From: an uncultured Bacteroidia bacterium
GTDB taxonomy: Bacteria > Bacteroidota > Bacteroidia > Bacteroidales > UBA932
Assembly: GCA_902796555.1 (NCBI GenBank)
Contig: CADBPR010000040.1
Span: 1 to 32,186, forward strand
Direction: 5' to 3'
Length of the DNA stretch: 32,186 bases
Shown: in pieces, positions 25,601 through 32,186 of the stretch
Layout of the letters: every line of letters begins with the position of its first letter
How positions within the stretch are numbered: the first letter of the stretch is position 1
Notes under the pieces: generated by a model
What the model saw: the letters and a program-made list of their open reading frames with translations, nothing else
What the model was told of the DNA's origin: nothing
The model's database searches: none
Position numbers and translations under genes: made by a program

Positions 25601-26420
25601 GGATGAAAATCACGATGGCAATGACAACACAGTACAGGGCGAACCAGGACAGTTTGGCCTTGCGTACCAGTGCGACCATGGCTTTGCAGGCGAAAAGCCC
25701 GGAGGCGAAAGCCGCCAGGAAGCCCAGCAGCAGACTCACGCCGCTGACTTCTCCGCTGAAGAATTGCCCCGTGGCGGAAATGCTTTTCACGACATCCAGC
25801 AACTGTTCGCCGATGATGGGCACCAGGACCATCAGGAAGGAGAATTGGGCCATTACGTCGCGTTTGACCCCGCTCATCAGGCCGGTGGCGATGGTGGTGC
25901 CGCTGCGGGATACGCCCGGGGCTACGGCCACAGCCTGACCGATGCCCACCAGGAAGGCCTGCAGGTAGGAAATCCCGTTCCGATGGGTGTTTTCCCGGGC
26001 CGCCGGTCCCTTGAACCAGGAAGCGAAATGGTCGGAGAAAAAGAGCATGGCCGCCGTGAACAGCAGCCCTGCGCCCACCAGGGTGAGGGAATCGCCGAAC
26101 AGCTGTTCGACCTGGTCCTTGAAGAAGACGCCGACGATGGCGACCGGAATCATCGAGACAATCAGTTTGCAGATGTAGTCGGTCTCATCGTTGTATTTGA
26201 ATCGGAAAAGCCCTTTGAGAAGTCCCCAGATGGCGCCCCAGAAGACGACCAAGGTGCTGCAGACGGTCCCCAGATGCACCAGTACGGTGAAATCCAGGAA
26301 TCCTTCGCCGTCCACGCCGAGCAATTCTTTGAAAATCATCAGATGTCCGCTGCTGCTGACCGGCAGGAACTCGGTCAGTCCCTGTACGAGCCCCAGCAAC
26401 AATGCCTGCCACCACTCCAT
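25590..26420 (-). CDS. uppP: Undecaprenyl-diphosphatase (BacA/UppP family)
   Basis: A 276-residue polytopic inner-membrane protein that dephosphorylates undecaprenyl diphosphate so that the lipid carrier can be reused for peptidoglycan and O-antigen synthesis. The first catalytic motif GLTEFLPVSSSGH is at residues 14-26 (E17, S22-S24, H26), and the second, PGVSRSGTT, with the essential Ser/Arg, is near 168. About eight hydrophobic segments are visible and the length is standard. It starts three bases after the DUF3098 stop and overlaps the LpxH-like gene at its 3' end, so the genes are co-transcribed. Confidence 0.96.
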   Translation of the reverse strand: MEWWQALLLGLVQGLTEFLPVSSSGHLMIFKELLGVDGEGFLDFTVLVHLGTVCSTLVVFWGAIWGLLKGLFRFKYNDETDYICKLIVSMIPVAIVGVFFKDQVEQLFGDSLTLVGAGLLFTAAMLFFSDHFASWFKGPAARENTHRNGISYLQAFLVGIGQAVAVAPGVSRSGTTIATGLMSGVKRDVMAQFSFLMVLVPIIGEQLLDVVKSISATGQFFSGEVSGVSLLLGFLAAFASGLFACKAMVALVRKAKLSWFALYCVVIAIVIFILGA

Positions 26421-26423
26421 AAC

Positions 26424-26660
26424 TTACTGTTTTTTAGATACTTTCATAATTGCGACCACCTCGATGACGATGCCGCAGAGAATCACCAGCGGCGCCGCCA
26501 CCAGCCGGCGGAAGTCGAACATGGCTTCGCTGAACACGGCCGGGTCGCCGCTGTCGCCGCCAATCATCAGGATGTATCCGGCGAACATCACCACCACGCC
26601 AATCATCAAGAGCTTGATTCCGCCGCGGGTCACCGGCATTTTATCGTTGTTGTTTTCCAT
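26424..26660 (-). CDS. DUF3098 small membrane protein
   Basis: A 78-residue protein with two hydrophobic helices (IKLLMIGVVVMFAGYILMIGG and LVAAPLVILCGIVIEVVAIM) joined by a polar loop containing FDFRRL. It matches the DUF3098 family, which in Bacteroidota typically lies between ftsX and uppP, as here. Seven bases separate it from ftsX and three from uppP. Its function is unknown; the position suggests a role in division or cell wall synthesis. Confidence 0.85.
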   Translation of the reverse strand: MENNNDKMPVTRGGIKLLMIGVVVMFAGYILMIGGDSGDPAVFSEAMFDFRRLVAAPLVILCGIVIEVVAIMKVSKKQ

Positions 26661-26667
26661 ATCAATA

Positions 26668-27546
26668 TCAGTAGTATAATTCGTCTTTGCTGAGCGACAG
26701 GAGCCGGTTCACCACAATCCAGGTGCTCAGCATACAAATCAGGACGCCGGCCGTGATGACGATGGCGATTACCACCAGGAGCAGGTCCAGGCGGAATACC
26801 TCGAACAACTGCGCAAACTGTGCCCGGATGAAGAAGAGGATGCCCACCAGCATCAGGATGGCCAGGAAGGCGGAGAACAGCCCCAGGAAGGCGGAGCGCA
26901 GCAGGAAGGGCCCCCGGATGAAGCCGCGGGTGGCGCCCACCAGTTTCATCGTATGGATGGCGAAGCGCCTGTCATAGACGCTCAGGCGCATCGTGTTGCT
27001 GATCAGGGTGAAAGAGATGACCAGCAGCAGGGCGATGAAGACGGCGATGACCAGGGAAATCTTGCGGAGATTTGCGTTGAGCGACTCCACGAGCGACTGC
27101 TGATAGACTACGTCGTCCACTTCCGGCGCGGCCGCCAGGACTTTTTCCACCACCTTCAGGCTGTCGGGCGAAACATAGTCCGCCTTCAGCGTTACGTTGA
27201 CCGAAACCGGGATGGGGGAGGTCTCGAAAACGCTCATGAAATCCTCGCCCAGCATCTGCTTCATCTCGGCCTCGCCCTGCTCGCGGGAAACCAGCGTCGT
27301 GCTGCCGATAAAAGGCTGCAAGGCAATGCCTTCCCGGTATTTTTCGGCTTGCTCCTCGGTGGCGTCGGGCTTCATGATGACCGACACTTCCATGTGCTCT
27401 TTGAACCAATCGGACACACTGCCGGTATTGACCAGCAGCATGCTGGCCACGCCCACCAGCAGCAGCACCAGCGAGGTGCTCACTACCGCCGAGAGGTACG
27501 CATTGCGTATCCTTCTTCGTATCAGCGCGCGTTCACGATTTGCCAT
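26668..27546 (-). CDS. ftsX: FtsX-like cell division ABC permease
   Basis: A 292-residue inner-membrane protein with the FtsX plan: one helix near the N-terminus (~18-40, AVVSTSLVLLLVGVASMLL), a periplasmic domain (~45-150) and three C-terminal helices with FtsX/MacB-type TM motifs (LSVYDRRFAIHTMKLVGATRGFIRGPFL). With FtsE it activates peptidoglycan hydrolases at the septum; ftsE is not adjacent, as is usual in this phylum. The ATG at 27546 is preferred to the TTG at 27570, because the predicted -7 box covers 27568-27575 and would place that TTG upstream of the transcript. Confidence 0.93.
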   Translation of the reverse strand: MANRERALIRRRIRNAYLSAVVSTSLVLLLVGVASMLLVNTGSVSDWFKEHMEVSVIMKPDATEEQAEKYREGIALQPFIGSTTLVSREQGEAEMKQMLGEDFMSVFETSPIPVSVNVTLKADYVSPDSLKVVEKVLAAAPEVDDVVYQQSLVESLNANLRKISLVIAVFIALLLVISFTLISNTMRLSVYDRRFAIHTMKLVGATRGFIRGPFLLRSAFLGLFSAFLAILMLVGILFFIRAQFAQLFEVFRLDLLLVVIAIVITAGVLICMLSTWIVVNRLLSLSKDELYY

Positions 27547-27567
27547 AGTCTGCCTAATTTCAGCCTT

Positions 27568-27598
27568 CAAAGTTAATCATTTATCGAAATATGAAAAA
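27568..27598 (-). promoter_or_regulatory. Promoter of the ftsX-DUF3098-uppP-lpxH operon
   Basis: Reading on minus, TAACTTTG occupies 27575-27568 and fits the -7 consensus; a weak T-rich -33 (near 27598-27595) lies 19 bases upstream. The leader to the ftsX ATG is about 17 bases. Confidence 0.5.
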
Positions 27599-27605
27599 AT
27601 TTTCG

Positions 27606-27613
27606 TACCTTTG
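27606..27613 (+). promoter_or_regulatory. -7 element for the GT5-like/DUF4270 pair
   Basis: TACCTTTG is a perfect Bacteroidota -7 box 20 bases before the ATG at 27634. The -33 position is poor. It is divergent from, and 30 bases away from, the ftsX promoter. Confidence 0.55.
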
Positions 27614-27633
27614 TATGAAAAAAATTTTGGAAA

Positions 27634-28452
27634 ATGGGAGAGACCGCCAAGAAAATACTGTTTGTTAATTCTGAAATCTACCCTTACCTTCCGGAAAGTC
27701 CCATCGCCACCATCGGCCGCCGGCTTCCCCAGGGGATTCAGGAACGCAGACGGGAAATCCGCTCATTCATGCCCCGTTACGGCTGCATCAACGAGCGGAA
27801 GAACCAGCTTCATGAGGTCATCCGCCTCTCCGGGATGAATATCATCATCGGTGATGTGGACCGTCCGCTGATTATCAAGGTGGCCTCCATCGCAGCGGCG
27901 CGCCTGCAAGTCTATTTTATTGACAATGAGGACTATTTCCGCCGCAAGCAGACCTATTGCGACGACGAGGGGAACTTTTTCGCCGACAACGACGAAAGGG
28001 CGATTTTCTTCGCCCGCGGCGTGCTGGAGACGGTCAAGAAGCTCCGCTGGGCGCCGGACATCATCCACTGCCACGGCTGGATTTCCCATATCCTGCCGCT
28101 CTATCTCAAGAAAGTGTACAAGGGTGATCCGATTTTCGCAAACAGCAAAATCGTGCTGTCCCTGTATGACGATACCCCTTCCACCCCCTTCGGGGCCGAT
28201 TTCCGCAAACTCGTCGCCTTCGGCAAAGTCAAGCCTGCCGATACCGTGGAGCTGGAAGAGCCCACTGGCATAAATCTTGCGAAACTGGCAGCGCGGTACA
28301 GCGACGGCGTCATTTATGCCGCCGACGGCCTGGATGCCGGCCTGAAGGCGTATTGCGAAGGGCTTTCCGTACCGATTCTGCCATTCCATCCGGCAGCCAT
28401 GGAGGATGGAACCTGGTTGGACGAGTATAACGCGTTTTATGACAAAGTCTAG
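27634..28452 (+). CDS. Stand-alone starch/glycogen synthase N-terminal (GT5 catalytic-region) domain protein
   Basis: A 272-residue protein that matches only the N-terminal Rossmann half of GT5 glycogen synthases: KKILFVNSEIYPYLPESPIATIGRRLPQGIQ at the start, RSFMPRYG, VYFIDNEDYFRRK, and PDIIHCHGWISHILPLYLK. The ADP-glucose-binding C-terminal half is absent, and the usual KTGGLADV substrate loop is replaced by residues around IATIGRRLPQGI. It is therefore unlikely to be an active glycogen synthase. Such short proteins are found in Bacteroidota immediately before a DUF4270 gene, as here (14-base overlap), which suggests a joint and unknown function. Databases usually call it 'glycogen/starch synthase'. 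Confidence 0.8.
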   Translation: MGETAKKILFVNSEIYPYLPESPIATIGRRLPQGIQERRREIRSFMPRYGCINERKNQLHEVIRLSGMNIIIGDVDRPLIIKVASIAAARLQVYFIDNEDYFRRKQTYCDDEGNFFADNDERAIFFARGVLETVKKLRWAPDIIHCHGWISHILPLYLKKVYKGDPIFANSKIVLSLYDDTPSTPFGADFRKLVAFGKVKPADTVELEEPTGINLAKLAARYSDGVIYAADGLDAGLKAYCEGLSVPILPFHPAAMEDGTWLDEYNAFYDKV

Positions 28453-30124
28453 CATATTACTGCCCTTGATAGGAGCAGCCGCCGGGCTGCTCTGCTGTTT
28501 TTCCTGTGTCCCGGTCAATACGGAACTCGGCCAGGATTTCCTGGCGGTGAACCAGCAGTATGACCTCCATGTCGAGAACTTCCCGCTGACAGACATCCGC
28601 ATGGATGTCCCGGACGGATTGTCCACCTACAGCCTGTACCGTTTCACTTTCGGTGCCGTCAAGGATGATTTCTTCGGCACGACGACCCGCTCCACGGCCT
28701 TTTCCCTGGTGCCGGTGCAGGATACCCTCGACCTGGGGACGAACACCCGCGTCAAGAGCTTTACCTTTACCGGTATTCCCGACAGCGTGTCCTGCGTGGT
28801 GAAGACCCAGCAGCACATCCTGCAGAATGTCCACGTCTATCCCCTGAAAAAGCGGATGGACTTCAAGAAAGCGCGTCCGGAGCTGGATATCGACCGCAGC
28901 GCCCGCATTACCCAGGGCATCCCGGTCTACAACGGTGCGGATACGCTTGAATTTGCCTTTACCCAGGCCTGGGCGGAGAAATTCGTGTCCGATTACAAGA
29001 AGCTGGGCGCGGATATCGCGGCCAAGAAGGACACCCTCGATATCGAGAAATACGAGAATGTCTTCCCGGGTATTTACATCGAGACCGACGTGCCGGTGGA
29101 GACCGGCGGCCGCATCAATATGTTCAAACTGCCCATCGACGTCAGCGGCAGCGTGATTTACGGCAGCTATGCCGAACTGGAAATCACGGCGGATTACGGC
29201 ACCCGCAAGGATGTGGATACGTCCTTCGTGTTCTATCTGGGGCCCAACGCGCTGTACGACCTGAAGGGCGTGACCGCCACGACGGTAGCGGAGTATCCCC
29301 AGGTCGCCTACAACCTGACGCACGAGGAGAGCGCGGCTTTCCAGGGCGCCGCAGCCGGTGAAATCTATGTCGAGGGCGGCATGGGCGTAAAGCCGGTCAT
29401 CAAGGCCAAGGCGCTGCGAGACAAGGTGTTGGAGCTGATGGCCAAGGCCGGAGCAGACCCGTCGAAGGTGATTGTCAACCGTGCCAGCCTCATCCTGCCT
29501 TTTGACTATACCGAGGACCTGGACAACATGGCCTGGTTCCCGGACGGGCTCAGCCCGACCTGCCGGATCCGGCTCGAAGACGGCAACGTGCGGTATGCCG
29601 GTATCTCGGATGCCAGCAACGAGGACGAGGACCAGGGGGACATCAAGCGGCTCGTGGACTACGGCTGCTATACGCCGGACATTACCTATCATATCCAGAA
29701 CCTGCTGAAACTCCAGGACGAGTCGAAGATTGAGAATTATGACATCTGGCTGCTGGCCATGGCGGACGAGGTGATTACGACCCGCAATTCATCTTCCAGC
29801 AGCGATTATTCCAACTATCTGCAGCAGCTTGCGTACGCCAGTTATTACAACAATATGTACGGCGGTTATGGCGGCTACGGTGGCTACGGCGGTTACGGGT
29901 ATGGCGGCTACGGCGGTTACGGCGGCTATGGCAACTATTACAACAACTATTACAATTATGCCATGCTGGCGGCCCTGTACTCATCCTCTTCGTCTTCCAG
30001 TTCCAAGACGCAGACCCAGACGATGATGGATACGCACCGGTATTACCGGGCTGTCCTGAACGGACCGGCGTCTACCGGCCAGGTGCCGACGTTCCAGATT
30101 GTCTATTCTGTTTCCAGAGACTAA
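28439..30124 (+). CDS. DUF4270 lipoprotein with Gly/Tyr-rich repeat
   Basis: A 561-residue lipoprotein: hydrophobic signal then LLCCFSC, lipobox Cys ~23, followed by VPVNTELGQDFL, the usual DUF4270 opening. Later family segments include YSLYRFTFGAVKDDFFGTTTRS and the C-terminal region with DIWLLAMADEV and a tail ending RAVLNGPAS...QIVYSVSRD. Residues ~474-512 are a Gly/Tyr repeat followed by an eight-Ser run (515-522), inserted before the last conserved strand. The start is ATG 28439, overlapping the upstream gene by 14 bases; the in-frame ATG at 28406 would spoil the signal peptide. Function unknown; the protein is presumably at the outer membrane. Confidence 0.85.
   Translation: MTKSSILLPLIGAAAGLLCCFSCVPVNTELGQDFLAVNQQYDLHVENFPLTDIRMDVPDGLSTYSLYRFTFGAVKDDFFGTTTRSTAFSLVPVQDTLDLGTNTRVKSFTFTGIPDSVSCVVKTQQHILQNVHVYPLKKRMDFKKARPELDIDRSARITQGIPVYNGADTLEFAFTQAWAEKFVSDYKKLGADIAAKKDTLDIEKYENVFPGIYIETDVPVETGGRINMFKLPIDVSGSVIYGSYAELEITADYGTRKDVDTSFVFYLGPNALYDLKGVTATTVAEYPQVAYNLTHEESAAFQGAAAGEIYVEGGMGVKPVIKAKALRDKVLELMAKAGADPSKVIVNRASLILPFDYTEDLDNMAWFPDGLSPTCRIRLEDGNVRYAGISDASNEDEDQGDIKRLVDYGCYTPDITYHIQNLLKLQDESKIENYDIWLLAMADEVITTRNSSSSSDYSNYLQQLAYASYYNNMYGGYGGYGGYGGYGYGGYGGYGGYGNYYNNYYNYAMLAALYSSSSSSSSKTQTQTMMDTHRYYRAVLNGPASTGQVPTFQIVYSVSRD
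29858..29933 (+). repeat. Gly-Gly-Tyr codon repeat inside the DUF4270 gene
   Basis: About eight tandem 9-base units of the form GGC-GGT/C-TAT/C encode repeated GGY from residue 474 on, with one irregular GYG unit in the middle. Synonymous codons vary between units, so the peptide pattern, not just slippage, seems maintained. A run of Asn/Tyr (NYYNNYYNY) follows. Confidence 0.85.
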
Positions 30125-30141
30125 GATTGAACAGCTAAGAC

Positions 30142-30966
30142 TTATCGCCGTCCGGCTCGCCGGGCGGCTTTTTCGGCTTCCCGCGCCGCTTTCTTGGCCG
30201 CCTTCTCTTCCGCTTTGCGGGCCCGCTCGGCTTCGCGGGCGGCTTTCTTCGCCGCTTTTTCCTGCTGGGCCATGGCCTTCTTGCCGTAACGCGGCACGAC
30301 GCCGATTTCCGGGTCTTTTCCGAAGATGGACTGGTAGAGGGTGGTGTATTCGCCCTTGTTCCAGATGTCAATCAGTTCCTCGGTCTCCCGGTCCTTTCCC
30401 TGCGGGTCATAGTGTGTTTTCAGGTCGCCTTCGAAGAGCTTGGCGATACCCTGCCAGAACACGGCTGCCGCACTGCTTTTGTAGTCACGGATGATATCAT
30501 AGGGGGTGACGCCGGTCTCCCGGTCGATGAGCCGGATTAGCAGCTTGCCCTGAGAGTATGTCATTTCCCGCAGAACGGGCTCGTATTTGTCCAGCAGTTC
30601 GTCCTGGATGGCGCCGATGTATTTCTCCTGCATGCGTACCGTCATGGGCGCTGCGGCGTAGGTGCTGTCGATTTCGCGTTTGAGCCGGCCGGCTTCCAGG
30701 GCGTAGTTGTATACTTTTCCGAAGTTGTGGACCAGGCGGTAGTAGTCCCGCCAGTTGCGCCGGGCCTTGCCGTGGGCGACGCAGTAAGAGGGGCGGATTT
30801 TGGCGATATAGACCGTGTCGCCGTCTTCCACCAGATAGCGCATGAAATTACCCTCTTTCGGCATCTTGTAGACCACCTGGGACACCGGTTTGTCCTGGGC
30901 ATGTGCGCCCAGGCACGCCAACATCAGCGCGCCCGCCAATCCGTATGCCCACCGGCCTTTCATCAT
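30142..30966 (-). CDS. DUF4294 family exported protein with basic Ala/Lys tail
   Basis: A 274-residue protein with a signal peptide ending LGAHAQ (~24). The DUF4294 core (~45-190) contains GDTVYIAKIRPSYC, RRNWRDYYRLVHNFGKVYNYALEA and LIDRETGVTPYDIIRDYKSSAAAVFWQGIAKLFEGDLK, which are typical of this Bacteroidota family of unknown function. Residues ~228-274 form a highly charged Ala/Lys/Glu/Arg tail (EKAAKKAAREAER type repeats), probably a long helix. It is convergent with the DUF4270 gene (17-base gap) and divergent from rplP. The ATG at 30966 lies only five bases after the -7 box, so the mRNA may be nearly leaderless; ATG 30963 is an alternative. Confidence 0.83.
   Translation of the reverse strand: MMKGRWAYGLAGALMLACLGAHAQDKPVSQVVYKMPKEGNFMRYLVEDGDTVYIAKIRPSYCVAHGKARRNWRDYYRLVHNFGKVYNYALEAGRLKREIDSTYAAAPMTVRMQEKYIGAIQDELLDKYEPVLREMTYSQGKLLIRLIDRETGVTPYDIIRDYKSSAAAVFWQGIAKLFEGDLKTHYDPQGKDRETEELIDIWNKGEYTTLYQSIFGKDPEIGVVPRYGKKAMAQQEKAAKKAAREAERARKAEEKAAKKAAREAEKAARRAGRR
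30147..30173 (+). terminator. Rho-independent terminator of the GT5-like/DUF4270 transcript, inside the convergent gene
   Basis: GCCGTCCGG (30147-30155) and CCGGGCGGC (30160-30168) form a 9-pair stem (one T-G wobble) around CTCG, followed by five T. It begins 22 bases after the DUF4270 stop. The same bases encode the last residues of DUF4294 (RRAGRR end) on the other strand. Confidence 0.75.
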
Positions 30967-30971
30967 CTTCG

Positions 30972-30979
30972 CAAAGATA
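30972..30979 (-). promoter_or_regulatory. -7 element of the DUF4294 gene
   Basis: On minus, TATCTTTG (30979-30972) is a perfect -7 box. The -33 region 19 bases upstream has no clear TTTG. The start codon ATG lies five bases downstream, which leaves a leader of only a few bases. Confidence 0.5.
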
Positions 30980-31008
30980 GCAATATTCTGTTTAATCAGA
31001 TATCATGC

Positions 31009-31089
31009 CACGGACTTCGGCAGCGATAGATGCAACAGCAGGAAGGAGGGGAGCGCTTGCCCCGGATGACGCGATAAGGCAGGTCCGTG
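31009..31089. other. Long-range hairpin in the region before rplP; possible structured RNA
   Basis: CACGGAC (31009-31015) and GTCCGTG (31083-31089) are perfect 7-bp reverse complements enclosing 67 GC-rich bases that hold a smaller GGGG/CCCC hairpin (31048-31063). The block stands out from AT-rich flanks. All the sequence 31005-31136 is also an open frame of 43 codons on plus (MPRTSAAIDATAG...). It lacks a T-loop, so it is not a tRNA, and the SRP RNA signature is absent. Identity unknown. Confidence 0.4.
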
Positions 31090-31136
31090 TCGAAAATTCT
31101 GACAAAAATTTTTCGTTAAAAGGCGTAAACGATTAA

Positions 31137-31156
31137 AACAGCGAGAATTAGCTGTT
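31137..31156. repeat. 6-bp inverted repeat upstream of the rplP promoter
   Basis: AACAGC (31137-31142) and GCTGTT (31151-31156) flank an 8-base AT-rich loop, 42 bases before the -33 element. It could be a small operator or a hairpin; alone it is weak evidence. Confidence 0.3.
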
Positions 31157-31198
31157 AAAAAAGCGTGTCAAAAAGATTGAAAAATTTTTTGATTTTTG

Positions 31199-31228
31199 TT
31201 GTAAATCCAGAAAAAATTCGTACCTTTG
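31199..31228 (+). promoter_or_regulatory. Strong promoter of the rplP-rpmC-rpsQ operon
   Basis: TTG at 31199-31201 (preceded by TTTTG) and TACCTTTG at 31221-31228 are spaced 19 bases, a near-ideal Bacteroidota promoter. Upstream lie A/T tracts (31160-31200) that could act as an UP-like element. Confidence 0.7.
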
Positions 31229-31231
31229 CAA

Positions 31232-31317
31232 TCCCATAAATGAGGAGAAGTTCGCCCAACCAGCTGATTCTCAACGATTTAGGGGTTTTTGCGAATATTT
31301 TTAAAAGTAATACAGCA
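31232..31317 (+). other. 5' leader of the rplP operon
   Basis: About 85 bases from the predicted transcription start to the rplP ATG. GAGAA (31245-31249) can pair with TTCTC (31268-31272). The frame from ATG 31240 is open and in phase with rplP, but its 26 residues are not L16-like, so this is read as untranslated leader. A regulatory role in ribosomal protein autocontrol is possible but unproven. Confidence 0.4.
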
Positions 31318-31737
<420 letters not shown>

Positions 31738-31755
31738 TTTAATGGAAGAGAAGAA

Positions 31756-31953
31756 ATGAAAATATCTGAAGTACGCGAAATGTCCGTCGCAGATCTGCGG
31801 GACCGCATCGGAGTAGAAAAGGCGAACCTCGACAGCATGAGGATTAACCACGCAATCTCTCCATTAGAGGACACATCTAAGTTTAAGAAGGCCAGGAAGG
31901 ACATCGCCCGGATGATTACCGTTCTCGCCGAGAAAGAGAAAGAACAGAACTAA
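31756..31953 (+). CDS. rpmC: 50S ribosomal protein L29
   Basis: A 65-residue all-helical ribosomal protein near the exit tunnel. [57 protein letters not shown] has the L29 pattern with the conserved R-I-N-H-A and K-x-R-K-D-I-A-R-x-x-T segments. A purine-rich GGAAGAG precedes the ATG. It keeps the standard order between rplP and rpsQ. Confidence 0.96.
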   Translation: MKISEVREMSVADLRDRIGVEKANLDSMRINHAISPLEDTSKFKKARKDIARMITVLAEKEKEQN

Positions 31954-31964
31954 ATTTCATCCCC

Positions 31965-32186
31965 ATGGAAAGAAATCTTCGTAAAGAAAGAATCGGTGTT
32001 GTCGTCAGCAACAAGATGGACAAGACGATTGTCGTTGCTGTTGAGTCCAAGGAGAAACACCCCATTTACGGCAAGTTCGTAAAGAAGACCACCAAGTTTG
32101 TGGCCCAGGACGAAAAGAACGAGTGCGATGAAGGCGATACCGTCCTCATTATGGAAACCCGTCCCCTGAGCAAGACCAAGAGGTGG
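31965..32186 (+). CDS. rpsQ: 30S ribosomal protein S17 (3' partial)
   Basis: Starts at ATG 31965, 11 bases after rpmC, and runs out of the window after 74 codons with no stop. [27 protein letters not shown] and the later [40 protein letters not shown] are the S17 OB-fold with its conserved ETRPLSK.KRW end. Only about 10 C-terminal residues should be missing. S17 binds 16S rRNA early in 30S assembly. Confidence 0.97.
   Translation, partial: MERNLRKERIGVVVSNKMDKTIVVAVESKEKHPIYGKFVKKTTKFVAQDEKNECDEGDTVLIMETRPLSKTKRW

Noticed and set aside
29858-29933. CRISPR-like or satellite repeat
   Set aside because: The 9-base periodicity is explained by in-frame Gly-Gly-Tyr codons in the DUF4270 gene; there are no spacers.
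31009-31089. tRNA or SRP RNA
   Set aside because: The 7-bp closing stem is tRNA-like in length, but there is no T-loop or anticodon arm, and the SRP GGAA-loop/receptor pattern is missing.
31240-31317. 26-residue N-terminal extension of L16 from ATG 31240
   Set aside because: The extension is unlike any L16 N-terminus, while [11 protein letters not shown] at 31318 is canonical.

Overview
The window is a stretch of chromosome from a GC-rich member of the Bacteroidota, most likely order Bacteroidales. The evidence is a SusC/SusD/SusE-F outer-membrane system with a SusR-like (DUF6377) regulator; many lipoproteins with a Cys lipobox; Bacteroidota-only families (DUF4270, DUF4294, DUF3098, a truncated GT5 'glycogen synthase'); and promoters of the TTTG-N19-TAnnTTTG type instead of sigma70 boxes. 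I cannot name genus or species from the sequence alone.

Region 1 (1-6026): the tail of a Rpn-type nuclease/transposase, a mostly empty 360-base gap, then a three-gene cassette: a Tat-exported Gfo/Idh/MocA oxidoreductase, a 909-residue exported HEAT-like repeat protein ending in a DUF1080 (3-keto-disaccharide hydrolase) domain, and a second, cytoplasmic Gfo/Idh/MocA oxidoreductase whose GTG start overlaps the preceding stop. I infer an oxidation-dependent (3-keto) route of sugar or glycoside breakdown.

Region 2 (6012-8670): a TlpA-like thioredoxin lipoprotein with its own promoter, followed with no gap by uvrC on a TTG start.

Region 3 (8713-23628): a compact polysaccharide utilisation locus that appears to be one 14.7 kb transcription unit: GH31, SusE/F-like lipoprotein, SusR-like regulator, SusC, SusD, second SusE/F-like lipoprotein, GH66 and a CotH-family protein. 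GH66 plus GH31 beside SusCD points to dextran or other alpha-1,6-glucan as substrate. A hairpin terminator closes it.

Region 4 (23627-30966): housekeeping genes. pnuC-like transporter and acpP on plus; ftsX, DUF3098, uppP and an LpxH-like phosphatase as a minus-strand envelope operon; then a divergent plus-strand pair (GT5 N-domain protein and DUF4270 lipoprotein with a Gly/Tyr repeat), facing a minus-strand DUF4294 protein.

Region 5 (30967-32186): a 350-base non-coding region with a long-range hairpin and a strong promoter, then rplP, rpmC and rpsQ (cut by the window end). The usual upstream part of the S10 operon (rpsC and earlier) is absent, so this ribosomal cluster starts at rplP here.

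The best candidates for something undescribed are the HEAT-DUF1080/double-oxidoreductase cassette, the CotH-like protein coupled to an alpha-glucan locus, and the structured region before the broken ribosomal operon.
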